Source: Solitalea canadensis DSM 3403 (GTDB lineage Bacteria > Bacteroidota > Bacteroidia > Sphingobacteriales > Sphingobacteriaceae). From it: a DNA stretch of 64,000 nucleotides. Positions 43,575 through 52,547 of this stretch are shown in pieces. Where the stretch lies: contig NC_017770.1 in NCBI RefSeq assembly GCF_000242635.2, positions 1,562,669 through 1,626,668 of the forward strand, in the 5' to 3' direction. The notes under the pieces are model-generated. The model worked only from the letters and a program-made list of their open reading frames with translations. It had not been told where the DNA came from and searched no databases. The position numbers and the translations under genes were made by a program. The stretch's first letter is position 1, and every line of letters starts with the position of its first letter.

Positions 43575-45800
43575 TTGGAACATCTGGAATTAACCACTGT
43601 TGAAACCGCAAAAGACTTAGGGCTTTTGCCTGAAGAATTCGAAAAAATCAAGGAAATTTTAGGACGCACGCCTAACTTTAACGAGCTGAGTATATTCTCA
43701 GTGATGTGGAGTGAGCACTGTTCGTACAAAAATTCAATTGTTTGGTTAAAAACTTTACCTAAAGAAGGCCCTCGTATGTTGGCCAAAGCTGGTGAAGAAA
43801 ATGCCGGATTGGTTGATATTGGCGATGGCTTGGCTTGCTGTTTTAAAATTGAATCACATAACCACCCTTCGGCGCTTGAGCCTTATCAAGGTGCTGCTAC
43901 CGGAGTAGGAGGTATTAATCGCGATATCTTCACCATGGGTGCCCGTCCGGTTGCTCAATTAAACTCTTTACGTTTTGGTGATATTAACCTTGACCGTACT
44001 AAATGGTTAGTTAAAGGAGTAGTTAAAGGTATTGGTGATTACGGAAATGCTTTCGGTATCCCAACTGTTGGCGGTGAAGTTTTCTTTGACGAAAGTTTCA
44101 ACGTAAACCCATTGGTTAACGCAATGTCGGCTGGTATCGTTAAAGTTGGTGAAACTGTTTCAGCTACTTCATACGGTGTTGGTAACCCCGTTTACATTGT
44201 AGGTTCGGCAACAGGAAAAGACGGAATTCACGGAGCTGCTTTCGCTTCAAAAGATATTACTGAGGACTCAGTAAACGATTTGCCTTCTGTTCAGGTAGGT
44301 GATCCATTTCAGGAAAAATTATTATTAGAAGCTACGCTTGAGGTAATTCAATCGGGTGCAGTTATTGGTATGCAAGATATGGGTGCGGCAGGCATTATCT
44401 GTTCAAACTCAGAAATGTCGGCAAAAGGCGAACATGGTATGCGTATCAATCTTGACAAGGTTCCAACCCGTCAGGAAAATATGAAGCCTTGGGAAATCCT
44501 TCTTTCAGAATCACAAGAGCGTATGCTAATTGTGGTTGAAAAAGGGAAAGAGGCGATCGTTGAAAAAATCTTCGATAAATGGGATTTAAATTGCGCTGTT
44601 ATTGGCGAAGTTACTGAGGGTAACCGTTTGCAATATTACATGCACGATGTTTTAGTTGCTGACGTTCCTGCAGAAGACTTAGTATTAGGTGGAGGTGCTC
44701 CGGTTTATCACCGTGAATACCGCGAACCTGCTTACATGGTTGAGCATAAAGCTTTCAAAATTGAAGATGTTAAAGAGCCTTCAAATCTGAAAGAAGTTGC
44801 TGATCACTTGATTTCTCATCCAAATATTGCTTCTAAGCGTTGGGTTTACAACCAATATGATTCAATGGTTGGTACATTGAATATGACAACTAACCGTCCA
44901 AGTGATGCAGGTGTGGTTGATGTTCGTGGTACTGATAAAGCATTGGCATTAACGGTTGATTGTAACTCACGTTATGTATACGCTGATCCTGAAGAAGGAT
45001 GTGCTATTGCAGTGGCTGAGGCTGCCCGTAACATTATTTGTGCAGGTGGTGAGCCTGTGGCAATTACTAACTGTTTGAACTTTGGTAACCCTTATATTCC
45101 TGAAGTTTACTGGCAGTTTGTTAGCGCCATTAAAGGTATGAGTAAAGCTTGTACGAAGTTTGAAACTCCTGTAACTGGTGGTAACGTAAGTTTCTATAAC
45201 CAATCGAGCGATGAAGGACCTGTGTTCCCAACGCCAACTATTGGTATGTTAGGTGTTTTAGACGACAAGAAAACATTAATGACCAGCGATTTCAAAAATG
45301 AAGGCGACTTCGTTTATTTGATCGGTGAATCACAAAATGATATTGCTGCTTCTCAATACCTTGCTTCTTATCATAATGTAGATAAATATCCAGCTCCTTA
45401 TTTTAATTTGGAGAAAGAATATGACATGCATCAGGCTATTAAAGGTTTAATTAAAGATGGATTTATTGAGTCTGCTCATGATGTGGCAGATGGAGGTTTA
45501 TTCATTGCTTTATTTGAATCAGCGATGTACAGAGGATTCGGTTTCGAAATTGAATCAGATGATAGCGTTCGTAAAGATGCTTTCTTGTTTGGTGAGGCTC
45601 AGGGTCGTGTGGTAGTTTCAGTTAAGGCTGAATTACAAGAACAATTCATTGAGTTTATGTCGACAAGTGGTGTTGAGTTTAGTTTATTAGGAACTGTTAC
45701 CGAATCTCCTGAAATGTTTATCGATGGTGACTCATTCGGAAAAGTGCCTTCAGCTAAAAATGTATACGACAATGTATTACATGGTTATTTAGGTGCATAA
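43575..45800 (+). CDS. purL: Phosphoribosylformylglycinamidine synthase II, small type
   Basis: 741 residues from TTG 43575 (protein begins with the conserved EHLELTTVETAKDLGL). FGAM synthase step 4 of purine synthesis. It shows WSEHCSYKNS (His in the active-site signature), FKIESHNHPSALEPYQGAATG, GAAGIICSNSEMSAKG and ETPVTGGNVSFYNQ. The length is that of the short PurL which needs separate PurS and PurQ subunits, not the 1,200-residue long form with a fused glutaminase. Neither purS nor purQ is adjacent, so they must lie elsewhere. No ATG start precedes the conserved N-terminus. Confidence 0.95.
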   Translation: MEHLELTTVETAKDLGLLPEEFEKIKEILGRTPNFNELSIFSVMWSEHCSYKNSIVWLKTLPKEGPRMLAKAGEENAGLVDIGDGLACCFKIESHNHPSALEPYQGAATGVGGINRDIFTMGARPVAQLNSLRFGDINLDRTKWLVKGVVKGIGDYGNAFGIPTVGGEVFFDESFNVNPLVNAMSAGIVKVGETVSATSYGVGNPVYIVGSATGKDGIHGAAFASKDITEDSVNDLPSVQVGDPFQEKLLLEATLEVIQSGAVIGMQDMGAAGIICSNSEMSAKGEHGMRINLDKVPTRQENMKPWEILLSESQERMLIVVEKGKEAIVEKIFDKWDLNCAVIGEVTEGNRLQYYMHDVLVADVPAEDLVLGGGAPVYHREYREPAYMVEHKAFKIEDVKEPSNLKEVADHLISHPNIASKRWVYNQYDSMVGTLNMTTNRPSDAGVVDVRGTDKALALTVDCNSRYVYADPEEGCAIAVAEAARNIICAGGEPVAITNCLNFGNPYIPEVYWQFVSAIKGMSKACTKFETPVTGGNVSFYNQSSDEGPVFPTPTIGMLGVLDDKKTLMTSDFKNEGDFVYLIGESQNDIAASQYLASYHNVDKYPAPYFNLEKEYDMHQAIKGLIKDGFIESAHDVADGGLFIALFESAMYRGFGFEIESDDSVRKDAFLFGEAQGRVVVSVKAELQEQFIEFMSTSGVEFSLLGTVTESPEMFIDGDSFGKVPSAKNVYDNVLHGYLGA

Positions 45801-45828
45801 CCTAATACACTAGTTTGAAAATATTATA

Positions 45829-45853
45829 GAGCCTCGTTTATCGGGGCTTTTTA
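45829..45853 (+). terminator. Rho-independent terminator after purL
   Basis: AGCCTCG / CGGGGCT stem (one G-T pair), loop TTTAT, then TTTTTA. Confidence 0.8.
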
Positions 45854-45859
45854 GTTTGA

Positions 45860-45905
45860 CCTCCCCCTAAATCCCTCTCCTGGAGGAGAGAGATTTAGGG
45901 GGAGG
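45860..45905. repeat. Long palindromic hairpin (CCTCCCCCTAAATC...)
   Basis: 46 bases folding as about 22 bp with a GG loop and a single mismatch (CCTCCCCCTAAATC arm, GATTTAGGGGGAGG arm). It is downstream of the purL terminator, so probably not a terminator itself. It resembles GC-rich palindromic repeats known from other Bacteroidota genomes; only one copy is in this window. Confidence 0.7.
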
Positions 45906-46015
45906 TGTCGGTTGTCTAGTTCCTCTCTTGCATGGGGTTGGAGGGATACTGAGTTTTATTACAGAATCTTTTTAAAATCACCACACAATTAATAATGTTT
46001 ATCCTTAAAAGGTAT

Positions 46016-46045
46016 TTTGGAGACAGCAGCTGTTGTTTAATTTTG
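46016..46045 (+). promoter_or_regulatory. Promoter with -33 TTTG and -7 TAATTTTG
   Basis: TTTG at 46016-46019 and TAATTTTG at 46038-46045, spacing 18 bases, 20 bases before the YiiX-like start codon. It is the best full Bacteroidota-type promoter in the window. Confidence 0.75.
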
Positions 46046-46064
46046 TGAATAAGAAAATCAAATA

Positions 46065-46700
46065 ATGATCAAGAGGTTAATTCTCATTCTATTACTAATA
46101 ACTTCGATAAAAATTACTGTTTCAGCTCAAAGTTGGGATGGAGTAAAACTTCAAAACGGAGATCTGTTGTTTGAAGACCTGGATTGTGGTCCGTTATGTG
46201 ATGCAATTGAAGAGGTTACGCAGAGTTATGGGGGACATCGTTTTTCTCACATTGGTTTAGTTTATTTAAAAGCTGATTCTGCCTATATTATTGAAGCAAT
46301 AGGAGCTAAGGTGCAGTTAACCCCAATTGATAAGTTTACTGGCCGTACGAGTCATAAAATCTATGTTGGAAGGGTTAGGAAAGCTTATAAGAAAATAGCA
46401 AATGAGGCGGTTGCTTTTTCTTTAAGCAAACTGAATGTGCCGTATGATGATGAGTTTATATATGATAACGGCAAATACTATTGTTCCGAATTAATTTATG
46501 ATGCATTTATGAATGCTAATAAGAATAAGCCGTTCTTTAAATTGGAGCCAATGACATTCAAACAACCTGGCACAGCAGAGTTTTATCCGGCATGGGTTGC
46601 CTATTATAAAGAACTAAGTGTAGACATACCTGAAGCTAAACCGGGAATTAACCCGGGAGGAATTTCGCGTTCAGAAAAAATAGAGATTTGTAACCCATAA
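46065..46700 (+). CDS. YiiX/YebB-like NlpC/P60-fold cysteine hydrolase, secreted
   Basis: 211 residues with a signal peptide (ending TVSAQ, about residue 22). The YiiX/YebB-like group of NlpC/P60 papain-like folds is recognised by LQNGDLLFEDLDCGPL, RFSHIGLVY (catalytic His, here preceding the Cys as in the permuted families) and KYYCSELIYDAF (Cys near residue 143). It may act on cell-wall peptides or amide/ester bonds; the substrate is unknown. It heads a run of three plus-strand genes: its stop is 9 bases before trmN6, which is in turn 13 bases before the phosphoesterase gene. Confidence 0.82.
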   Translation: MIKRLILILLLITSIKITVSAQSWDGVKLQNGDLLFEDLDCGPLCDAIEEVTQSYGGHRFSHIGLVYLKADSAYIIEAIGAKVQLTPIDKFTGRTSHKIYVGRVRKAYKKIANEAVAFSLSKLNVPYDDEFIYDNGKYYCSELIYDAFMNANKNKPFFKLEPMTFKQPGTAEFYPAWVAYYKELSVDIPEAKPGINPGGISRSEKIEICNP

Positions 46701-46709
46701 CTTCTATTC

Positions 46710-47414
46710 ATGTCAAAAGCTTATTTTGAGTTTAAACAATTTAAAGTCTACCATGATAAGTGTGCCATGAAGGTTGGTACAGACGGGCTTTTACTGGGCA
46801 CACTGACTGATTGTAGCAAGGCTGCGCAGATACTTGATATAGGAGCAGGAACGGGCCTTATTGCGTTGATATTAGCGCAACGAAGTGATGCAATTATTGA
46901 TGCGATTGAAATAGATGACGATGCATCGGAGCAGGCTAAAAGTAACTTTGATTTTTCCCCTTGGAGTGATCGGTTAACATGTTTTCATTCGTCTGTTTTT
47001 GATTTTACAACTGAAAAGAAATATGATGTTATTGTTTCCAATCCTCCGTATTTTATTAATTCTCTAAAGTCTAATTTACATAAAAAACAAACGGCCCGGC
47101 ACATTGATGAAGATTTCTTTCCTAAATTAAGCTTGAAAATCAGTGAGTTGCTAAATGATAATGGCTCGTGTTGGATTGTATTGCCCGTTAACGAAATGCA
47201 TCAATTTACAAAGCATGCTAAATCTGCCGGTTTACAGCCATCAAAATTAATTCATATTCATTCCTTTGATCATTCTCCGGAAAAGAGAAGGATTGTCGCC
47301 TTTAGAAAAGAAAAAAACGAGGTAATATTTGAGAAATTTGTGATATATGAATCACAGGGAACACATTCACATCAATATATCAGCATCGCAAAAGACTTTT
47401 TGACTATATTCTAA
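46710..47414 (+). CDS. trmN6: tRNA1(Val) (adenine(37)-N6)-methyltransferase
   Basis: A 234-residue Rossmann-fold SAM methyltransferase that makes m6A at position 37 of tRNA-Val (E. coli YfiC). It shows FKVYHDKCAMKVGTDGLLLG at the N-terminus, the SAM loop DIGAGTGLIALILAQ (about residue 44), and the catalytic NPPYF motif (about residue 110) of N6-adenine methyltransferases. Length equals that of YfiC (245). Its start is 9 bases after the YiiX-like stop, so the two are probably in one operon. Confidence 0.9.
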   Translation: MSKAYFEFKQFKVYHDKCAMKVGTDGLLLGTLTDCSKAAQILDIGAGTGLIALILAQRSDAIIDAIEIDDDASEQAKSNFDFSPWSDRLTCFHSSVFDFTTEKKYDVIVSNPPYFINSLKSNLHKKQTARHIDEDFFPKLSLKISELLNDNGSCWIVLPVNEMHQFTKHAKSAGLQPSKLIHIHSFDHSPEKRRIVAFRKEKNEVIFEKFVIYESQGTHSHQYISIAKDFLTIF

Positions 47415-47427
47415 CAGTACCTCACCA

Positions 47428-47922
47428 ATGAAAAAAATAGGCTTATTATCCGATACTCACAGTTACATTGATGATGCACTTTTTGAGCATTTTAAAGATG
47501 TTGATGAAATTTGGCATGCCGGTGATGTTGGTGTCCCTGAAGTTTTGGATAAGCTCAAAGCTTTTAAGCCTGTAAGGGGAGTTTGGGGTAATATTGACGG
47601 ACAAGTGATAAGGGCTGAATTGCCCTACATCAACCGGTTTAAATGTGAAGAAGTTAATGTGATGATGATCCATATTGGTGGATATCCGGGGAAGTACAAT
47701 CCTAAGGTTAAACCTGAATTATTAAAAGAATCAATTGATCTGTTCATCTGCGGTCACTCACATATACTTAAAGTAATGCCCGACAAGCAATATGGTTTTC
47801 TTCATATGAACCCGGGCGCATATGGAAAAGAAGGGTTTCACCAGGTACGGACTTTGTTGCGTTTTTCGATTTCTGATAAACGAATCCATGATTTAGAAGT
47901 AATAGAGCTCAAAAGGTGGTAA
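47428..47922 (+). CDS. Metallophosphoesterase, YfcE/MJ0936-like
   Basis: 164 residues of the calcineurin-like phosphoesterase fold: SDTHSY (residues 8-13), HAGDVG (31-36), GNIDG (55-59), HIGG (82) and GHSHI (110). These are the complete dinuclear metal ligands, in the order of YfcE-type small phosphodiesterases. The biological substrate is unknown. Third gene of the 46.0-47.9 kb cluster, 13 bases after trmN6. A T-rich tract follows but no strong hairpin. Confidence 0.9.
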   Translation: MKKIGLLSDTHSYIDDALFEHFKDVDEIWHAGDVGVPEVLDKLKAFKPVRGVWGNIDGQVIRAELPYINRFKCEEVNVMMIHIGGYPGKYNPKVKPELLKESIDLFICGHSHILKVMPDKQYGFLHMNPGAYGKEGFHQVRTLLRFSISDKRIHDLEVIELKRW

Positions 47923-48134
47923 AAAACGCAAAAACTTTTAAAACACGCATTTTTTGCATGTTTTTACACTTTTCTGTTCACACTTTCCATTTTAGTATAC
48001 TTTCCTAACTTACTTTGTGTTTTTTTTATAAAAAATAGGTGTATTTGCTACACTAAGAACGTTTTTTGGCCTTCTTGCAATTTTTTGATGCATAATATTT
48101 GCCTTACTTTCGGGGTACCATTTCAATAAACTTT

Positions 48135-49175
48135 ATGACCAATGTAATGACGCTGGGGCAGTTCATCATTGAACGCCAGGCTGAATTTCCTTATGCGAAG
48201 GGAGAGCTTTCACGATTACTTCGCGATATTGGCATTGCTGCCAAGATTGTGAACAGGGAAGTGAACAAAGCAGGACTTGTAGATATTTTAGGTGAAGCCG
48301 GAACAATGAACGTGCAAGGCGAAGCTGTTAAAAAATTGGATGTCTATGCTAATGAACAATTCATTTCTGCTTTAAAAAGTGGCGGAGAATGCTGTCTCAT
48401 CGCATCGGAGGAAAATGAAGATGTAATACAGATTGATGGAGAAGTTTCACGTAATGCACGTTATGTGGTTGCCATTGATCCCTTAGACGGATCTTCGAAT
48501 ATTGATGTAAACGTTGCGGTAGGTACTATCTTTTCGATTTATCGCAGGAAAACAGAAAGTGGTCCGTGTACTAAGATCGATGTTCTGCAAAAAGGTACTG
48601 AACAGGTAGCTGCAGGATATATAATTTATGGTTCATCAACCATGTTGGTGTATACCACTGGGCATGGCGTAAACGGATTTACACTTGATCCTTCAATTGG
48701 TGAGTTCTGCTTTTCGCATCCAAATATGGTGTTCCCTAAAACTGGTAAAATGTATTCCTTGAATGAAGGTAATTACGTTCATTTCCCTGAAGGAGTTAAG
48801 AAATACTTGAAATATTGCCAGGCAGAAGATAAAGAAACTAATAGACCATACACTTCGCGTTATATTGGCTCAATGGTAGCAGATATTCACCGTAATATGA
48901 TTAAAGGGGGCATATTTATTTACCCTACCACTGCTAGTTCGCCAAAAGGTAAATTGCGTTTGGTGTATGAATGTAATCCTTTAGCTTTTATAGTTGAGCA
49001 AGCAGGTGGACGTGCAACCAACGGGTTTAAACGCATCATGGATCTTCAGGTAAATGAGGTGCATCAACGCACTCCGATCTTTATCGGTTCGGAAGAGATG
49101 GTTAAAAAAGCGGAAGAATTTATGAAGGAGTTCTCTCCTGAATTAAAGGAAGTATTGGAAGCCGTTGAAGCTTAA
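48135..49175 (+). CDS. fbp: Fructose-1,6-bisphosphatase class 1
   Basis: 346 residues from ATG 48135. An upstream in-frame ATG at 48099 would add 12 residues that do not fit the family. Gluconeogenic FBPase: IASEEN (metal Glu), [13 protein letters not shown] (metal/phosphate loop, about residue 117), [12 protein letters not shown], the [17 protein letters not shown] block and [21 protein letters not shown] all match class 1 enzymes. Cytosolic homotetramer in the family. It stands alone and converges on lgt with a strong shared terminator. Confidence 0.96.
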   Translation: MTNVMTLGQFIIERQAEFPYAKGELSRLLRDIGIAAKIVNREVNKAGLVDILGEAGTMNVQGEAVKKLDVYANEQFISALKSGGECCLIASEENEDVIQIDGEVSRNARYVVAIDPLDGSSNIDVNVAVGTIFSIYRRKTESGPCTKIDVLQKGTEQVAAGYIIYGSSTMLVYTTGHGVNGFTLDPSIGEFCFSHPNMVFPKTGKMYSLNEGNYVHFPEGVKKYLKYCQAEDKETNRPYTSRYIGSMVADIHRNMIKGGIFIYPTTASSPKGKLRLVYECNPLAFIVEQAGGRATNGFKRIMDLQVNEVHQRTPIFIGSEEMVKKAEEFMKEFSPELKEVLEAVEA

Positions 49176-49207
49176 AACGATTATAACAGCCAATCGATTC
49201 AATATAA

Positions 49208-49250
49208 AAGAAAATCCCGTCCCGGTTTAACCGAGACGGGATTTTCTTTT
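49208..49250. terminator. Bidirectional terminator between fbp and lgt
   Basis: AAAATCCCGTC / GACGGGATTTT stem with a nested CGGTTTAACCG top, A-rich left and T-rich right, between convergent genes. Confidence 0.92.
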
Positions 49251-49269
49251 ATTGGTATAAAGCCCGCAC

Positions 49270-50085
49270 TTATTTTGCAATTACATAGTTATGAGGTTCG
49301 GTTTTGCTTTGTTTAAAGTAAAGCAGTATTCCTATTATAACAAAAGGAATGCTTAACCATTGACCCATATTAAGCGACATTCCCTTTTCAAAGTCTACCT
49401 GTTCAGCTTTTAAGAATTCAATGAAAAATCTGAAGGCAAACAGTAAAACAAGGAAGAAAGAGAAGATAATTCCATCTTTCATTTGGGTTACATGTTTGTA
49501 ATAATACCACAATAAGAAAGCAAACAATGCAATACAGAAGAATGCTTCATACAACTGTGTTGGATGACGAGGTAATGCATTCGGTCCATCAGAGGTTACA
49601 AATCTGAAGGCCCAGGGAACGTCGGTTACTTTTCCATAAATTTCGGAGTTGAATAAATTACCGAAACGGATACAGGCTCCTCCCAATGCTACTACTATTA
49701 CGATACGGTCGAGTATCCACAAATAGGGTAATTTCGATACATTCTTTGAGAATAGGTATAACCCAAATAATATACCAATAGCCGCACCATGACTAGCTAA
49801 ACCACCTTTCCAAACCATCAAAATTTCTAATGGGTGACTTAGGTAATACTCAGGCTCATAGAAGAGACAATGTCCTAAACGAGCACCAATTACAGTAGAA
49901 ACTACCATGTACATGGTTAACTTATCTAAAACTTCCTCCTTTACACCTTCTTTTCTAAAGATTTTTTGCATGATGAAATAGCCGATGGCAAATCCTGAAG
50001 CAAATAGTAATCCGTACCATCTTAAAACAACAGGTCCTAACGAAAATATTTCGCGGCTAACATCCCAGGTTATGTAATTAAGCAT
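49270..50085 (-). CDS. lgt: Prolipoprotein diacylglyceryl transferase
   Basis: 271 residues with about seven membrane helices. Lgt moves diacylglycerol from phosphatidylglycerol to the lipobox Cys, the first step of lipoprotein maturation; this window alone encodes many lipoproteins. It shows WYGLLFASGFAIGY, ARLGHCLFYEPEYY (residues about 68-81), KGGLASHGAAIG (about 89-100) with the catalytic His, and RFGNLFNSEIYG (about 141-152) with the signature Asn and Glu. Length is slightly short but normal for the phylum. Convergent with fbp. Confidence 0.95.
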   Translation of the reverse strand: MLNYITWDVSREIFSLGPVVLRWYGLLFASGFAIGYFIMQKIFRKEGVKEEVLDKLTMYMVVSTVIGARLGHCLFYEPEYYLSHPLEILMVWKGGLASHGAAIGILFGLYLFSKNVSKLPYLWILDRIVIVVALGGACIRFGNLFNSEIYGKVTDVPWAFRFVTSDGPNALPRHPTQLYEAFFCIALFAFLLWYYYKHVTQMKDGIIFSFFLVLLFAFRFFIEFLKAEQVDFEKGMSLNMGQWLSIPFVIIGILLYFKQSKTEPHNYVIAK

Positions 50086-50324
50086 CTAATCGTTTTTTTT
50101 TAATTCGGCCTAAAATATAAAAAAATAGAGAGAGGTAAATTATTTTCATTAGTTGAAAGCGAATTTATAACACAGTGTTTTTAATTGTGAATCAAAGGTT
50201 AGCAGTTAGTTATTTAAAACTTAAGCAATAAGACCCTATTCGTGTCTGACGGATAGGATTAGTGCTCGCGGTAATTTTTCCGTTACGGCCAACCTATTTT
50301 CAAATTGCTGCATTAAATTGGTGT

Positions 50325-50807
50325 ATGAAAAAGCTTTCCTTTATTTTATTGTTTGTTGCAGTTTCAACTGGCTGTTTTGCACAGCAGGTTAAACCAATAA
50401 AGTTTTCTCAGCTTCAAAACAGGTATTCTTCCGTTAATGATACTACTTACATTATTAATTTTTGGGCTACATGGTGTGCACCCTGCATAAAGGAACTTCC
50501 AAATTTTGTTCAACTGCAAGAGCAATACCGCACAGATAAACTTAAAGTGATATTAGTGAGCATGGATTTTAAGTCAAAGCTCGAATCAAGTGTTCAGCCT
50601 TTTGTTAAACGAAATAAAATACCATTAGAGGTTTTGCTGTTGGATGAAAAAGATCAGGGAGCAGTGATTGATGAAGTGGATAAAAGCTGGTCGGGCGCAT
50701 TGCCAGGAACATTAATTATTAATGCCAAAAACGACTATCGCAAGTTTTACGAGCGCGATTTCAATTTTGATGAGCTTAAAGATGCTTATTTGTTAACTAA
50801 AAAATAA
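50325..50807 (+). CDS. TlpA/ResA-type thiol-disulfide oxidoreductase
   Basis: 160 residues from ATG 50325; the longer upstream frame (from 50262) has no signal and would bury the clear signal peptide MKKLSFILLFVAVSTGCFAQ. A periplasmic thioredoxin fold with WATWCAPCIKE (CxxC near residue 54) and a cis-Pro region GALPGTLIIN. The signal contains a Cys (TGC|FAQ), so it could be a lipoprotein, but A-Q cleavage is also good. Its stop is 5 bases before the next thioredoxin-fold gene, so they form an operon and may act in one redox or detoxification path. Confidence 0.85.
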   Translation: MKKLSFILLFVAVSTGCFAQQVKPIKFSQLQNRYSSVNDTTYIINFWATWCAPCIKELPNFVQLQEQYRTDKLKVILVSMDFKSKLESSVQPFVKRNKIPLEVLLLDEKDQGAVIDEVDKSWSGALPGTLIINAKNDYRKFYERDFNFDELKDAYLLTKK

Positions 50808-50812
50808 AAACC

Positions 50813-51415
50813 ATGAAACGATTATTGATCATTGCAGCCTTGGCTTTATTTAGCACAGCTGTTTTTGCCCAGGGATATAAGGTGGGTGATAAGGCTACCG
50901 ATTTTAAACTGAAAAATGTAAATGGGAAACAGGTATCAATGGCTGATTATAAATCGGCAAAGGGATACATTGTTGTATTTACCTGTAATCATTGTCCGTA
51001 CGCAAAGGCCTATGAAAACAGGATTATTGCTTTAGATAAAAAATATGCAGTTAAAGGTTATCCGGTAATTGCTATTAACCCTAATGATCCGGTTGCTTAT
51101 CCTGAGGATTCTTTCGATAACATGAAGAAACGCTCAACCGAAAAGAAATATTCGTTTCCGTATTTAATTGATGAAAGTCAGAATGTGGCTAAAGCCTACG
51201 GAGCTACTAAAACCCCTCATGTATTTATATTACAAAAGACTTCGGCAGGGGATATGGTGGAATATATTGGTGCAATTGACAATGATACAGAAGGAAACGA
51301 TGATAGCAAGATTAAATATGTAGAGAATGCCGTTGATGCATTATTGCAGAATAAAAAGCCTGAAACTACTTTAACCAAAGCAGTTGGCTGTAGCATTAAA
51401 TGGAAATCTATATAA
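50813..51415 (+). CDS. Thioredoxin-family (AhpC/TSA-like) secreted protein
   Basis: 200 residues with a signal peptide (ALFSTAVFAQ). The redoxin fold starts GDKATDFKLKNVNGKQVSM and continues FTCNHCPYAKAYENR, with a CNHC active site near residue 61. The cis-Pro is in AYGATKTPHVFIL. This is the 'thioredoxin family protein' type with C-N-H-C that is common in Bacteroidota; some are thiol peroxidases, but the residual Cys pattern does not settle it. It is translated 5 bases after the TlpA-like gene. Confidence 0.85.
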   Translation: MKRLLIIAALALFSTAVFAQGYKVGDKATDFKLKNVNGKQVSMADYKSAKGYIVVFTCNHCPYAKAYENRIIALDKKYAVKGYPVIAINPNDPVAYPEDSFDNMKKRSTEKKYSFPYLIDESQNVAKAYGATKTPHVFILQKTSAGDMVEYIGAIDNDTEGNDDSKIKYVENAVDALLQNKKPETTLTKAVGCSIKWKSI

Positions 51416-51463
51416 TTCTCTTAACATCAGTTATTGACTGCAGGTCATTAATTTAAAAAATTC

Positions 51464-51471
51464 TATCTTTG
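51464..51471 (+). promoter_or_regulatory. -7 promoter element (TATCTTTG) upstream of the exonuclease
   Basis: An exact TAnnTTTG. A terminator-type hairpin begins three bases later, so any transcript would start next to the hairpin. Confidence 0.5.
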
Positions 51472-51473
51472 GG

Positions 51474-51499
51474 TCCCGGAAATTTATCCGGGATTTTTA
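51474..51499 (+). terminator. Hairpin with T-run between redoxin operon and exonuclease
   Basis: TCCCGG / CCGGGA 6-bp stem, 8-base loop, then TTTTTATTT. It may terminate the preceding operon, but it sits directly after a promoter element, so attenuation of the exonuclease gene is also possible. Confidence 0.7.
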
Positions 51500-51534
51500 T
51501 TTAAATATCCTTTGCGCATTTCTTATCTGCTGTC

Positions 51535-52347
51535 ATGAATTTAAACCTGAAAAGACCTATTGCATTTTTTGATCTTGAGACTACCGGTGTTAATGTTGCA
51601 TCTGATCGTATAGTGGAAATTGCAATACTAAAGGTGCTTCCTAACGGAACAATCGAAACCAAAACCCGCCGTGTTAACCCTGAAATGCCCATTCCACTTG
51701 AATCTTCATTAATTCATGGCATTTATGAGGAGGATATAAAGAATGAGCCTACTTTTAAACAAATGGCTAAAAGTATAGCTCAATTTCTTGAAAACGCTGA
51801 TCTGGGAGGGTATAACTCTAATAAATTTGATGTACCGTTGTTAATGGAAGAGTTTTTAAGAGCAGGAGTGGAGTTTGATATTGAAGGACGTAAACTTGTA
51901 GATGTTCAAAATATCTTCCATCAGATGGAACAACGTACCTTAAAGGCTGCTTATAAATTCTACTGTGGTAAAGAGATCGAAAATCATCATTCGGCCGAAG
52001 CAGATATAAAAGCAACGTATGAAGTGCTTCTTGCTCAATTAGATAAATACGATGGTGTAGAATATGAAGATAAATCAGGTAATAAATCTACGCCAATAGT
52101 AAACGATGTAGAAGCTCTACATAAATTCACCTACGTTCGTGATGTTGTCGACTTTGCGGGTAGAATGATTTACAACGAGCAAGGTGTCGAAGTATTCAAC
52201 TTCGGTAAGCACAAAGGAAAAGCTGTTGAAGAGGTGTTTTCTTTTGAACCAACTTATTACGATTGGATGATGAATGGTGATTTTCCACTATATACTAAGA
52301 AGAAGTTAACAGAAATCCGTTTAAGGAGTGCGTTTAAGAAGAGATAG
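51535..52347 (+). CDS. DnaQ-like 3'-5' exonuclease
   Basis: 270 residues. N-terminal DEDDh exonuclease domain (about 6-175): FFDLETTGVN (Asp/Glu pair), GYNSNKFDVPLL (Asp near residue 104) and HHSAEADIKATYEV (His/Asp near residue 155). The C-terminal part (about 200-270) carries FNFGKHKGKAVEEVF, a small domain typical of 'exonuclease + DUF' proteins of this phylum. It may proofread or degrade DNA or RNA ends; not obviously the polymerase III epsilon subunit. It converges on the response regulator through array D. Confidence 0.88.
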   Translation: MNLNLKRPIAFFDLETTGVNVASDRIVEIAILKVLPNGTIETKTRRVNPEMPIPLESSLIHGIYEEDIKNEPTFKQMAKSIAQFLENADLGGYNSNKFDVPLLMEEFLRAGVEFDIEGRKLVDVQNIFHQMEQRTLKAAYKFYCGKEIENHHSAEADIKATYEVLLAQLDKYDGVEYEDKSGNKSTPIVNDVEALHKFTYVRDVVDFAGRMIYNEQGVEVFNFGKHKGKAVEEVFSFEPTYYDWMMNGDFPLYTKKKLTEIRLRSAFKKR

Positions 52348-52359
52348 TTTAGTCTGAAG

Positions 52360-52545
52360 TCGAGAGTCGTGAGTATCGAGTACATAGTTATGGGTCATGG
52401 GTTAGTCCACAGACCATAGTCGATAGTCCATAGTAATGTTGTAGGAAACTGCATATTTCTATGGACTGTTTTGTTTAATATAAATTAATTGAATAAATCA
52501 TTACTCGAGATTCTGGACTATGAACTATGGTCTATTGACCTCCTT
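52360..52545. repeat. Mirrored degenerate tandem array, word ~ATAGTCC/GGACTAT (array D)
   Basis: Left arm (about 52350-52440): AGTCGAGAGTCGTGAGTATCG, then CATAGTTATGGGTCATGG and CATAGTCGATAGTCC. Right arm (about 52500-52545): ATTACTCGAGATTCTGGACT, then ATGAACTATGGTCTATTGACC, complementary in mirrored order. It lies between two convergent gene ends. There is no strong central hairpin, but TAGTAATG and CATTACT pair across the middle. Confidence 0.75.
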
Positions 52546-52547
52546 CA

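Noticed and set aside
50262-50324. Upstream start of the TlpA-like gene
   Set aside because: It would put 21 residues before a clear cleavable signal peptide; the start at 50325 is preferred.
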